NCBI GenBank assembly: GCA_964417785.1
Contig: CAYQJO010000008.1
Span: 1 to 41,961 of the forward strand
DNA from: DAOTUL01 sp034437435
GTDB lineage: Bacteria > Chloroflexota > Anaerolineae > Aggregatilineales > Phototrophicaceae
Length of the DNA: 41,961 bases
Reading direction: 5' to 3'
In this document: in pieces, positions 24,454 through 33,064 of the stretch
How the letters are laid out: every line of letters begins with the position of its first letter
Position numbering within the stretch: the first letter of the stretch is position 1
Program-made: the position numbers and the translations under genes
Notes under the pieces: model-generated
Database searches by the model: none
Seen by the model: only the letters and a program-made list of their open reading frames with translations
What the model was told of the DNA's origin: nothing

Positions 24454-25369
24454 CCAACTGGACGACATCTTTGCTGAAGATTGGCCGGAAGACCATCGAT
24501 CCGGTGTGGTAGCGGTGATCGGTCGGCCCAATGTCGGCAAATCGACCCTGATTAACGCCATACTCAATCAGAAAATCGCGATTGTTACCAACAAACCGCA
24601 GACCACACGACAGCCTCAAGTCGGCATATTCAGCCGTGACGATGTGCAGATTCTGTTCACTGATACACCTGGGCTGCACCGTCCTCATCACAAACTGGGC
24701 GAATATATGGTGAACACCGCCGAACACTCGCTCAAAGACGCCGATGTGATTCTGTGGGTGCTGGATGCTTCCGCCCCCCTGCTTGAGGCCGACCGCCACA
24801 TCGCAGAGACCATCATCCGTCTCAAAGGCGATACACCGGTGGTGCTGGCGCTTAACAAGATCGATCTGCTCGAAGCTACGACACCCACAGGCGAACACCA
24901 TGACCTGATTGAACACATGCACGCCATCCAGATCAGCGCCATTAAGCGACACAACATCGACCAGTTACTCAACACACTCACCATCATGCTGCCGCTCGGT
25001 CCACGCTACTATCCCATCGATCAGGTGAGCGAGGCCAATCTGCGTTTTGTCGCCGCCGAGGTCATCCGCGAGAAAATCATCCTCAACACGGAGCAGGAAA
25101 TTCCGCATTCAGTCGCGGTCGCCATCGAGAGTTTCAAAGAGCGCGACGACAACATGACCTACATCGACGCCACCATCTATGTCGAACGTGACTCGCAAAA
25201 AGGCATCATTATCGGCAAGGGCGGCGCGATGATTAAACGAATCGGCACCGAATCACGCGAAGAACTGGCCCCAATTGTTGGCACACGAGTATATCTCGAT
25301 TTGCATGTCAAAGTGTTGAAAAACTGGCGCAGCGACGAAAACCTGATGCGCCGCCTGGGCTATCGCTGA
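24446..25369 (+). CDS. era: GTPase Era
   Basis: An essential GTPase that binds 16S rRNA and helps small-subunit maturation. The 307-aa protein has G1 GRPNVGKST (residues 26-34), G3 DTPG (73-76), G4 NKID near 139 and a G5-like SAIK. The C-terminal KH domain has the IIIGKGGAMIKRIG signature and ends MRRLGYR. An N-terminal extension of about 18 acidic residues precedes the G domain. The ATG at 24446 overlaps the preceding gene by 8 bases and has only a weak ribosome site, so coupling is likely. The last 10 bases overlap the convergent ribF. Confidence 0.97.
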   Translation: MNDQLDDIFAEDWPEDHRSGVVAVIGRPNVGKSTLINAILNQKIAIVTNKPQTTRQPQVGIFSRDDVQILFTDTPGLHRPHHKLGEYMVNTAEHSLKDADVILWVLDASAPLLEADRHIAETIIRLKGDTPVVLALNKIDLLEATTPTGEHHDLIEHMHAIQISAIKRHNIDQLLNTLTIMLPLGPRYYPIDQVSEANLRFVAAEVIREKIILNTEQEIPHSVAVAIESFKERDDNMTYIDATIYVERDSQKGIIIGKGGAMIKRIGTESREELAPIVGTRVYLDLHVKVLKNWRSDENLMRRLGYR

Positions 25370-26286
25370 AGGTAAGCGACCCCCGCTGCTACGTCGCGGT
25401 GGATCTGATCGATCAGTTCCTGCAAGGAATTGTATCGAGCTTCCGGACGTAGATACGTCTCGAATGTAAGACGCAGCGTCTCACCGTAGATAAATCGGTC
25501 AAAATCGACCAGATAGGCTTCGACGGTAATGTCTTTATTGTTGAACGTCGGACTGATGCCGACGTTGGTCATCGCCATGAAGCGCTCGTCACCCAGGAAC
25601 GCCCAACCCGCATAAACACCGTTGGCCGGGATGACCTGCTCTTCCCACACGTCGATATTGGCCGTCGGGAAGCCGATGCTGCGCCCACGTTTTTTGCCGT
25701 GAACCACCTCCCCGGTCAGTGTGTAGCCACGGCCTAACCAGTCGCGAACCTGCTCGACCTGACCATCACGCAGCGCTCTCCGGATACGCGAACTGCTGAT
25801 CTTTTCGCCGTTGCCATCGGTCGATACCAGATCAATGGCATGGACCGCGAACCCCTTCTGCCGCCCCTGCTCAGTGAGAAAGGCGACATCGCCCTCGCGC
25901 TTATAGCCCAGCGCGAAATCGGAGCCGACCCACAATTCGCCCAGCCGTAGATGGGTTTGCAACCGGTCAACGAAATCGGCTGCTCGCAACTGGCGTGTCA
26001 TCTCGTCAAATGGATGGGTGATGACATAATCCACACCAAGTTCGAGGATGTATTCGGCGCGTTCCTCAGCCGTCGTCAGATAATAGCGCCCGCTGATTCC
26101 GCGCAGCACCACGTCCGGATGGGGAAAAAACGTCAGTACCACCGCCAGCCGCCCGGATCCATGCGCGTTTTGCACCAGCCTGCGGATGAGGTGCTGGTGA
26201 CCGATGTGGACTCCATCGAAAACGCCGATGGTGATAACCGATGGTTGCAGCAAATTGATGTTGGACAAATCGTAAATGTGGGGCAT
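25360..26286 (-). CDS. ribF: Bifunctional riboflavin kinase / FAD synthetase
   Basis: It phosphorylates riboflavin to FMN and adenylates FMN to FAD. The 308-aa protein has the nucleotidyltransferase domain first, with GVFDGVHIGH (residues 21-30) and SSSRIR (164-169). The riboflavin kinase domain follows, with GKKRGRSIGFPTAN (197-210). I use the ATG at 26286, 5 bases after the truB stop. A TTG at 26295 overlapping that stop (TTGA) is an alternative; neither has a clear Shine-Dalgarno. It is the last gene of the nusA-infB-truB operon, a neighbourhood common for ribF. Its 3' end overlaps era by 10 bases in convergent orientation. Confidence 0.95.
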   Translation of the reverse strand: MPHIYDLSNINLLQPSVITIGVFDGVHIGHQHLIRRLVQNAHGSGRLAVVLTFFPHPDVVLRGISGRYYLTTAEERAEYILELGVDYVITHPFDEMTRQLRAADFVDRLQTHLRLGELWVGSDFALGYKREGDVAFLTEQGRQKGFAVHAIDLVSTDGNGEKISSSRIRRALRDGQVEQVRDWLGRGYTLTGEVVHGKKRGRSIGFPTANIDVWEEQVIPANGVYAGWAFLGDERFMAMTNVGISPTFNNKDITVEAYLVDFDRFIYGETLRLTFETYLRPEARYNSLQELIDQIHRDVAAGVAYLQR

Positions 26287-26291
26287 AGCAT

Positions 26292-27191
26292 TCAACGCAA
26301 TTCAGATTGGTGCGAGAAGAATACCTTATCTGGTCGCCAGACACCATCATCGATTTTTTTAAGAATCGCCAGGAACTCACCGGCGGCGTTGTAGGCACGG
26401 GTCCGCTCACCTTCAGATTGTATACGAACAACCCGACCATGCAGGATGTGATCGGTGTCGGTGGAATCCAGACGCACCGCTGGCATATCCAGAATCGGGG
26501 TATCCGGCGGCATCACATGCGCCGGCCAGTCTGCCACCGCTGTATCCAGATCAACCGCCTGATCGAGCGTAAAGGCTCCGCTGGCCGTGCGTGCCAGCCC
26601 GCTGAGATGCGCCCCCACACCGACAGTCTGCCCCAGGTCATGGGCCAGGCTGCGGATATAGGTACCGGGACTACATTCCACGTCCAGCATAAACTGCCCT
26701 GCGCTCCACTCAGTCAGTGTCAACGCATGGATGGTCACCTGGCGTGCCTCGCGCTCAACCTCCTGACCCTCGCGGGCCAGTTCGTATAGCTTGCGCCCGT
26801 TGCGCTTGATGGCGCTGTACATCGGTGGCAGTTGGGCAATCTCGCCCCGAAAGTTCGCCAGCGCGGATTCGACTTCCTCGCGGGATATACCGCTGCCGTC
26901 CTGCTGGCTGACCACATCCCCCTCAGCGTCATAGGTCGTGGTCGCTGCCCCCAGGACAACGACCGCCCGGTAGCGTTTACGGCTGCGCATGGCATATTCG
27001 CTCAGGCGCGTGGCCCGTCCCAGACAGATCACCAGGACACCCGTCGCCATCGGGTCCAGTGTCCCGGCATGGCCGACCTTCTTGAACTTCAGCCCACGCC
27101 GGATACACGCCACCACATCATGACTGGTCATCCCTTGCGGCTTATCTATGTTGAGAAACCCGAAGGGATCAGACAATGTGTGGTTTCCCAT
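26292..27191 (-). CDS. truB: tRNA pseudouridine(55) synthase TruB
   Basis: It isomerises U55 in the T-loop of tRNAs to pseudouridine. The 299-aa protein carries the catalytic motif GHAGTLDPMATG, with the catalytic residue Asp46. Other family segments are YSAIKRNGRKLYELAREG and the ECSPGTYIRSLAHDLG stretch. A PUA-like C-terminal domain (about 235-290) ends the protein. The start ATG at 27191 lies 20 bases inside the end of nrnA, so translation is probably coupled. No strong ribosome site precedes it. Confidence 0.96.
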   Translation of the reverse strand: MGNHTLSDPFGFLNIDKPQGMTSHDVVACIRRGLKFKKVGHAGTLDPMATGVLVICLGRATRLSEYAMRSRKRYRAVVVLGAATTTYDAEGDVVSQQDGSGISREEVESALANFRGEIAQLPPMYSAIKRNGRKLYELAREGQEVEREARQVTIHALTLTEWSAGQFMLDVECSPGTYIRSLAHDLGQTVGVGAHLSGLARTASGAFTLDQAVDLDTAVADWPAHVMPPDTPILDMPAVRLDSTDTDHILHGRVVRIQSEGERTRAYNAAGEFLAILKKIDDGVWRPDKVFFSHQSELR

Positions 27192-28164
27192 TTTTGGCCG
27201 CTTTTTTCAGCAGACCCAACACCCGTTTTTTAGCATCCGCCATCGGACCAGGAATGGTCGCGCCGGCAGCCTGCACATGCCCACCACCACCAAGACCAAA
27301 CGCTACCTCGGCCACATCGAAACCCGGTTTGGCCCGCATACTGACGTTAATCTCGTTCTCATCGGTCTCTTTGAAGACGACCGAGATCACAGCTTCATTG
27401 GTGCGCACCAGGAAACTCACCAGACCGCCATCAGTTACATCGCGCAACCCCGCTTTCTTCAGGTCTTCCTGCGTGATTTCTAGCGCAATCACGCCACCAG
27501 CGTGCATCTCAACCGAGGGCAGTGCAGTCTTCCACAGATTTACCACCAGTACGGAGTGCGTATCCAGCGCCCGCTGGGTGATTTCAGTCAGCACTGCCCC
27601 GGCGGACATCAACTGCTGTGCGATATACAGGGTATGGGCCGTGACGTTGCTGGTGCGAAAGCCCAACGTATCGGTGACAAGGCCGCACAGCAAGGGCTGC
27701 GCCACATTGAAGGTCAGATCAAAGCCCATAAAACCCAGCCACGTATACGTCACCTCAGTCGCGGAAACTGCGGCTTCATCGACCAGTTGCACATCGCCAA
27801 AAAGCGTGTTGGTGGCATGATGATCCAGGTTGATAACAGCCTTGCTGTGCAATCTGGCGTAGTTACCCGGCTCGCCAGTTCGCTCTTCATCGCTGGTATC
27901 CACTGAAATAAAGAGGTCCCAGTCGCCCTTTTTTAACTCGCTTTGAATGGTATCAACCCCCGGCAAGAACGTCAGATAATCAGGACATCCGCCCTCAACA
28001 ACGGTATCGACCTGCTTACCCATCAAGCGCAGAGCATTGGTCAGACCAAGCATGGCACCGATGGCATCACCATCAGGTGAAACATGCCCAATCACAACCA
28101 CTGTTTTCGCATTCTCAACGGCCCGGGTCGCATCTGCCCAGGCCGAGACCTTAAGCTTCGTCAT
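27169..28164 (-). CDS. nrnA: DHH-family nanoRNase / pAp phosphatase
   Basis: It degrades short oligoribonucleotides and may remove phosphate from 3'-phosphoadenosine 5'-phosphate. The 331-aa protein contains GHVSPDGDAIG with His27, Asp31 and Asp33, a second acidic site at Asp89 and the DHH triad at 114-116. The DHHA1 domain has the nucleic-acid-binding GGGGHVQAAG near the C-terminus. The ATG at 28164 is preferred because GGA lies 8 bases upstream; an ATG three codons earlier is possible. It overlaps rbfA by 14 bases and truB by 23 bases. Its position between rbfA and truB matches many Gram-positive-type operons. Confidence 0.93.
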   Translation of the reverse strand: MTKLKVSAWADATRAVENAKTVVVIGHVSPDGDAIGAMLGLTNALRLMGKQVDTVVEGGCPDYLTFLPGVDTIQSELKKGDWDLFISVDTSDEERTGEPGNYARLHSKAVINLDHHATNTLFGDVQLVDEAAVSATEVTYTWLGFMGFDLTFNVAQPLLCGLVTDTLGFRTSNVTAHTLYIAQQLMSAGAVLTEITQRALDTHSVLVVNLWKTALPSVEMHAGGVIALEITQEDLKKAGLRDVTDGGLVSFLVRTNEAVISVVFKETDENEINVSMRAKPGFDVAEVAFGLGGGGHVQAAGATIPGPMADAKKRVLGLLKKAAKNGKPHIV

Positions 28165-28516
28165 CGGCTTCATCCGGGGGAATATCCAGGCCCGCGATCA
28201 ACTGGTTGAGCCGCTCACCCCGTGCCAGGCCGACATCCCAGCGAAAATGCAGTTCTGGTGCGTTGCGCAGCCGCACTCGTTGCGCGACTTCACGCCGCAA
28301 AAAGCCGTTTGCGCTGGCAAGACCGCCCATCACCTCGGCCTGACGGCCTTCATCACCAAGCGCGTTGACATAGATGTCTGCGAACATCAACTCCGGGTCC
28401 AGCTTGACCTCGGTAATCGTGACCCCCTGTAAACGTGGGTCACGAATCTCACGTACCAGCAATTCACTCAGTATGCCGTGTATCCGCTCCGACATACGAT
28501 CCTGTTTAATCGACAT
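28151..28516 (-). CDS. rbfA: Ribosome-binding factor A
   Basis: A 30S maturation and cold-adaptation factor of 121 aa with a KH-like fold. Recognisable segments are RMSERIHGILSELLVREIRDPR, VTITEVKLDPELMFADIYV and the closing RNAPELHFRWDVGLARGERL. The length is normal, and an acidic tail (PPDEADDEA) ends the protein. The ATG at 28516 has GGAA upstream, 11 bases after the infB stop. The tail overlaps the start of nrnA. Confidence 0.94.
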   Translation of the reverse strand: MSIKQDRMSERIHGILSELLVREIRDPRLQGVTITEVKLDPELMFADIYVNALGDEGRQAEVMGGLASANGFLRREVAQRVRLRNAPELHFRWDVGLARGERLNQLIAGLDIPPDEADDEA

Positions 28517-28527
28517 TACAATTCCAC

Positions 28528-30333
28528 TCAGCTTACACGTTCGTCCACAAAGAATTCGATGTGGTCGCCCTCTTCAAAGTCGTTGAAATCGGCCAGGCTG
28601 ATACCACATTCAAAGCCACTTCGCACTTCACGCACATCATCATTCACACGCTTGAGCGATCCGACACGGCTGCGCTCAACCAGCACTTCGTTACCACGCA
28701 CCACCCGCACCCAGGCATTCCGGCGAGCTTCGCCCTGGATAATGTAGCTGCCAGCCACCGAACCCACACGCGAGATGTTAAACACCTGCCGGACTTCAGC
28801 AACACCGATCTTGCGGGCTTCATATTTCGGTTCAAGCATACCATTAATCGCCAGTTCGACGTCTTCTAGCAGCTTGTAGATCACGTTATATCGGCGAATA
28901 TCGACCTTGTGCGTATCGGCTGCCCGCCGTGCGGCTGAGTCAACCGATACGTTGAAAGCCAGCACAATCGCACCCGACGCACTCGCCAGCATCAGGTCGT
29001 TCTCGCTCACATTGCCGACATCATACGATAGAATGCGCACCCGGATACCCTCTTCGTTCTTCTCCGAGAGATTTTCAAGCGAGTTCACAATCGGTTCCAG
29101 CGACCCCTGCACATCCGCCTTGAGGATCAGGTTGAGTTCTTTCGCCTCACCAGCCTCGAACTGCGCAAACATATCCTCCAACGTCAGCGGGCGAGCGGTC
29201 TGTTGGTCTTCGGTCTCTGCATCGATCCGGTCACCGATGATGGCGCGGGCCTCTTTGTCGTTCTTGACCACTTCAAAGGTATCGCCGGGCTGCGGCGGAT
29301 CGTTCAGCCCCAGAACTGCAACCGGTGTTGATGGTCCGGCCTCTTTGACCTGATCACCTTTTTCATCGAACATCGCTTTGATACGACCATAACTGTGACC
29401 GGCGATAATGGTATCCCCACGCTTAAGCGTGCCATTCAAGACCAGCAGAGTAGCGACCGTCCCGCGTGTCCGATCCACCTCGGATTCGATCACTGCACCC
29501 GTCGGCATACCGTCCGGATTGGCGACGATCCGGTTATCATCGGCCACCAGCAAAACGGCTTCCAGCAGGTCTTCGATCCCATCGCCCTGCAAGGCCGCTA
29601 CCGGCACCATCAGCGTATCACCGTCCCAGTCATCCGGGATCAAATCCAGTTCGGCCAGCCCCTGCTTGACCATCTCCGGGTTGGAATTGCGCTTATCGAC
29701 TTTGGTTATAGCAACAACGATGGGGACATTGGCCGCCCGCGCATGGTTGAGCGCTTCGCGAGTGGTCGGCATGACACCGTCGTCGGCGGCCACCACGAGA
29801 ATAGCGATGTCGGCTCCCTGCGCTCCCCGCGCCCGCATGGCAGTAAATGCCTCGTGACCGGGTGTGTCGAGAAAGGTAATCTGGCGACCGACATGCTGCA
29901 CCCGGTAGGCACCAATATGCTGCGTGATACCACCGGCTTCACCCTCGGCCACATGCGCTTTTCGGATTGAGTCAAGAAGAGTGGTCTTGCCATGATCGAC
30001 ATGACCCAGGATGGTCACGATGGGGGGCCTGGTTTTCAGGTCTTCCGGGGCTTCAGTGGAATAGATTTTGCGCCATTCCTGGGTGCTGGTGGCTGCCCGG
30101 CGCTCCTCTTCTTCAGCGGCGGCAACTGCACTGGCGGATTGGGCCTCAAAGCCCATTTCTTCGATCACAATCGCCGCCGTATCGAAGTCGATTTGCTGGT
30201 TGATGGATGCCATAATTCCGTTGGCGATGAGTTTCTTCATCACCTCAATCGGGCTGGCTTCGATCAACTCCGCCAGTTCGCGTACTGTAAGGTAGTCAGG
30301 AACGAGAATTCCCTGTTCTTCCTGTTGTGCCAT
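28528..30333 (-). CDS. infB: Translation initiation factor IF-2
   Basis: A GTPase that places initiator tRNA on the 30S subunit. At 601 aa it is a short IF-2, lacking the long charged N-terminal extension of the E. coli protein. Residues 1-65 form one N-terminal IF2_N-like domain (LTVRELAELIEASPIEVMKK). The G domain begins near 103 with GHVDHGKTT (110-118), followed by DTPGHEAF and ITKVDK. Domain II, the linker and the initiator-tRNA-binding C-terminal domain follow. The ATG at 30333 has a strong GGAGG 6 bases upstream. It sits in the nusA-ylxR-infB-rbfA arrangement typical of bacteria. Confidence 0.98.
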   Translation of the reverse strand: MAQQEEQGILVPDYLTVRELAELIEASPIEVMKKLIANGIMASINQQIDFDTAAIVIEEMGFEAQSASAVAAAEEEERRAATSTQEWRKIYSTEAPEDLKTRPPIVTILGHVDHGKTTLLDSIRKAHVAEGEAGGITQHIGAYRVQHVGRQITFLDTPGHEAFTAMRARGAQGADIAILVVAADDGVMPTTREALNHARAANVPIVVAITKVDKRNSNPEMVKQGLAELDLIPDDWDGDTLMVPVAALQGDGIEDLLEAVLLVADDNRIVANPDGMPTGAVIESEVDRTRGTVATLLVLNGTLKRGDTIIAGHSYGRIKAMFDEKGDQVKEAGPSTPVAVLGLNDPPQPGDTFEVVKNDKEARAIIGDRIDAETEDQQTARPLTLEDMFAQFEAGEAKELNLILKADVQGSLEPIVNSLENLSEKNEEGIRVRILSYDVGNVSENDLMLASASGAIVLAFNVSVDSAARRAADTHKVDIRRYNVIYKLLEDVELAINGMLEPKYEARKIGVAEVRQVFNISRVGSVAGSYIIQGEARRNAWVRVVRGNEVLVERSRVGSLKRVNDDVREVRSGFECGISLADFNDFEEGDHIEFFVDERVS

Positions 30334-30376
30334 TCAATACCTCCAAAAGATTTATCGAGGCCGCACACAGAAAGTC

Positions 30377-30392
30377 CAGACATCCCTGTCTG
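30377..30392 (-). other. Small hairpin in the ylxR-infB spacer
   Basis: CAGACA and TGTCTG form a 6-bp stem; on the minus-strand transcript the loop is GGGA, a GNRA tetraloop. It lies in the 116-base spacer between ylxR and infB, the longest untranslated spacer inside this operon. It could be an RNA-processing or protein-binding site. No promoter was found in the spacer. Confidence 0.35.
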
Positions 30393-30449
30393 TTATCTCA
30401 TGGGCCGCCTCTGCAAAATGGGCTGCAAACGCATCACGAAACAACCATG

Positions 30450-30707
30450 TTATGATGTTGGCTTAGCCAGATACAGACACTCACGGTCTTCATCCGTAAT
30501 GGTCACTTTCAACGCCTTGCCGAGAACATCGGTGCGAATTGCCCGTTCCCAGCACGTTACATCACTACACAAATATGCACCTCGTCCATCCATTTTACCA
30601 CCAGGGTCGATCTTGATTCCAGCGGGAGTACGAACGAGGCGGGTCAGGTTCCGTTTGTCATCGCTGATACGACAGACCAAACAGGTGCGTTGTGGCCGGT
30701 GCTTCAC
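30450..30707 (-). CDS. rnpM: YlxR-family RNA-binding protein (RnpM)
   Basis: A small basic protein of 85 aa with the YlxR fold. Landmarks are RTCLVCR (Cys9 and Cys12), the LTRLVRT strand, GGKMDGRGAYLC and a final cysteine-containing helix. Homologues bind RNA, and the B. subtilis member was reported to modulate RNase P. The start is one of two adjacent GTGs; 30707 is chosen because it forms a GTGA overlap with the stop of the upstream small basic gene. It lies between nusA and infB, as in most bacteria. Confidence 0.92.
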   Translation of the reverse strand: MKHRPQRTCLVCRISDDKRNLTRLVRTPAGIKIDPGGKMDGRGAYLCSDVTCWERAIRTDVLGKALKVTITDEDRECLYLAKPTS

Positions 30708-30940
30708 CACAAGTCATCCCACTCTTTCTGCCGCCGCTTACGCTGGCGTTTCACAATCATACGTCCGTTTTCATCATCATACTCAAGCTGACGATTCTTA
30801 CGGGCCTTCTTCTTTGGCTTACGCAAAATCACTTCGGTGTCTTCAGTGACAGTATCAATCTCCACAGAACGATCCCGGCTGGACTTCTGCTTCTTCTCCC
30901 AGTCGATCCGGTTGTCATCGTCTTCGAAGGGCAGATTCAT
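30704..30940 (-). CDS. Small charged protein repeating the NusA C-terminal tail
   Basis: A 78-aa, highly charged protein of unknown function between nusA and ylxR. It begins acidic (MNLPFEDDDNRIDW) and becomes strongly basic (KPKKKARKNRQ). It ends with RQLEYDDENGRMIVKRQRK followed by WDD. The same ending, RQL-YD-x3-G-x-MI-x-KR-x-RK followed by WDD, closes the upstream NusA reading frame. The ATG at 30940 forms an ATGA overlap with a three-codon mini-frame (ATG GGT CGA TGA) that has the better-placed AGGAG. A TTG at 30952 is an in-frame alternative. Its GTGA junction with ylxR indicates coupled translation. A duplicated NusA tail or an RNA- or polymerase-binding peptide is a reasonable guess. 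Confidence 0.75.
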   Translation of the reverse strand: MNLPFEDDDNRIDWEKKQKSSRDRSVEIDTVTEDTEVILRKPKKKARKNRQLEYDDENGRMIVKRQRKRRQKEWDDLW

Positions 30941-30986
30941 CGACCCATTCAACTCCTAAATGCGATTTCTGATGCGAAATATGTCG

Positions 30987-32928
30987 TTATGAGATAAAGT
31001 CGTCCCAACTTTCGCGTTTGCGGCTGCCCTTGCGACGCCGCTTGGCGATCATCTGGCCGCTGTCCTCATCGTAGACCAACTGCCGCCGTTTCTGACGATC
31101 TTTCTTGCGTTTGGTCTGATCTTTACCGGAGTCATCGTACTCGTCATCTTCATCGAAGTCATCAACCAACTCTGTATCGGTCTCGGCCAGCAGTTCTTCA
31201 AAAGATACTTCTTCACTGCCCGCTTCAGCGACCGGTTCCTCTACTGCCGCTTCCTCTACCTCACCTGATTCTTCCGCAANNNNNNNNNNNNNNNNNNNNN
31301 NNNNNNNNNNNNNNNNNNNNNNNNNNNNNNNNNNNNNNNNNNNNNNNNNNNNNNNNNNNNNNNNNNNNNNNNNNNNNNNCGGCCTCCGGCTCCACTTCGG
31401 GTTCCGATTCGTCAATGACCAGCGGCTCGTCCTCCGGTATCACCAGCTTATCCAGCGCTTCCTGAAGTCGTGGCAGCGCCTCCTCTGACTGATTGCCGAA
31501 CAACCGCCGCAGGCGATTCTCATCAATGAGGAAACGCAGCATAATCTCACCGACATTGTCCATCGGTTGCAGCGATTCGATCATCTCATCGGGCAGGTCC
31601 AGGTCCTGCACAGGAATATCAAACGCAAACTGCGGCAGGGTCGCCTTAACGGCATTGATCTCCGCCAATCGTGCCTGTCGCCGTTCCTCACGCTGGACCT
31701 GGAAACGCTTCTCGACCAGATCAGCAAATTCATCCAGCTTGCGATATTCTTCCGGCATGACAGTGCGGTTGGCCTGCTTCTTCTCCAAAATCAGGCCGAC
31801 ATCCATGAGCAGATCAGAATGCGTCACCGCCAGGTCCATCAGCGGCTCCCGATCCAGACTGTCGAGCGCATTCATGACGGCTTCCGCAACGCTCTTGATG
31901 TCAATCCGCCATCCCGTTAACTTGGCCGCCAGTCGTGCATTCTGGCCTTCGCGACCAATCGCCAGCGAAAGCTGGTCGTCTGGCACAATCACCACTGCGG
32001 TGCGCCCTTCGTCCGGGTCATCGTCAAGATAAACGCCGGTCACACGGGCCGGGCTGAGGGCCTTTTCGATAAACGACTCCTGCTTGGGGTTCCACTCAAT
32101 TACATCGATCTTCTCGTCGTGGAGTTCCTTCACGATATTCTGGATACGAATACCGCGCATGCCCACACAGGCCCCAACCGGATCAATCCCTTCTTGCAGC
32201 GCGGCCACCGCCACCTTAGAGCGATGTCCAGCTTCACGGGCGATGTTCTTGATCTCAATCTGCCCGTTATAGATTTCCGGGACCTCGAATTCCAGCAGGC
32301 GGCGGAGCATGTTGCGATGGCTGCGGCTCACCACAATTTGCGGCCCGCGAGTGCTTTTCTTGACTTCCAGCACATAACAGCGCACTTTGTCGTGCGGTCT
32401 GTATCGTTCGCCCGGAATCTGCTGCGCACGGGGTAAAATCGCCTCAGCACGGCCCAGGCTCAGGGTCACAACGGCGGAGTTGGTACTCTGAACTGTGCCG
32501 TTGACAATATCGCCTTCTTTGCCGACATACTCCTCATAGAGGGCATTCCGCTCGGCTTCACGGATTTTCTGCAAAATCACCTGTTTGGCGGTCTGTGCCG
32601 CAATTCGACCGAATTTCTTGGTCGTACCCTCAACACGGACCATCACCGTATCACCGAGATCACACTCCGGGTGATAGTAACGAGCGGTCTCCAGATCGAC
32701 CTCGGTATGAGGACTTTCGACGTCTTCGACCACTTCCTTCTCAACAAAGATGCTGGCACGCCCATTGCCAGGGTCAATGGTCGCTTCAACCTGTTGTGCG
32801 GCGCTGGCATTAGAATCACGCCGGTAGGCAGAGACCAACGCTGTCTGCAACGCTTCCAGGACAACATCCTGTGGCAAAGCACGCAGTTCAGCGATCTCGT
32901 TGAAAGCAACTTCAAACTCGTTTTTCAT
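30987..32928 (-). CDS. nusA: Transcription termination/antitermination factor NusA, interrupted by a sequence gap
   Basis: NusA binds RNA polymerase and nascent RNA and controls pausing and termination. About 516 residues are readable before the gap. They comprise the N-terminal polymerase-binding domain (1-120), an S1 domain near 135-200, two KH domains (about 200-345) and a C-terminal region with helical segments. Then an acidic stretch (DESEPEVEPEA) enters the 100-N gap. On the other side an open frame continues acidic (AEESGEVEEAAVEEP) and ends in a basic tail with RQLVYDEDSGQMIAKRRRK and WDD, stop at 30987. The two sides are in different frames only because 100 N is a placeholder length. 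I infer one gene. The ATG at 32928 has a weak ribosome site. rimP is not upstream. Confidence 0.88.
31280..31379. other. Assembly gap (100 N)
   Basis: Exactly 100 undetermined bases, the usual placeholder for a gap of unknown size. It lies inside the acidic, probably repetitive tail region of nusA. Confidence 0.99.
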
Positions 32929-32976
32929 TGTGAACGTTTCTCACTCTTAGCTTGAGGGGCTTGATGCCATAACGAA

Positions 32977-33001
32977 GAAAAGTGGGGGCTGCCCACTTTT
33001 C
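32977..33001 (-). terminator. Hairpin in the nusA leader, possible attenuator
   Basis: GAAAAGTGGG (33001-32992 on the minus strand) pairs perfectly with CCCACTTTTC (32986-32977) around a 5-base loop. The downstream arm is T-rich and continues as TTCGTT. It lies about 25 bases after the predicted transcription start and 50 bases before the nusA ATG. It cannot serve the upstream glycosyltransferase gene alone, because it is downstream of the nusA promoter. Confidence 0.6.
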
Positions 33002-33030
33002 CGTCCGTTCATTACATTAATCTGTAAAAA

Positions 33031-33059
33031 ATTTTAGCATGGGGCTTTTAGCCTGTCAA
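33031..33059 (-). promoter_or_regulatory. Promoter of the nusA operon
   Basis: On the minus strand a perfect TTGACA (33059-33054) and TAAAAT (33036-33031, 5 of 6) are separated by 17 bases. The -35 box starts 6 bases after the stop of the preceding gene. The spacer contains a small palindrome GGCTAAAAGCC. Transcription would start near 33024. Confidence 0.8.
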
Positions 33060-33064
33060 GCCAC

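Noticed and set aside
30987..31415. Separate small gene starting at 31415 through the N block
   Set aside because: Its start lies inside the nusA coding frame and its N-terminal part is translated N. The readable part is better explained as the end of nusA.
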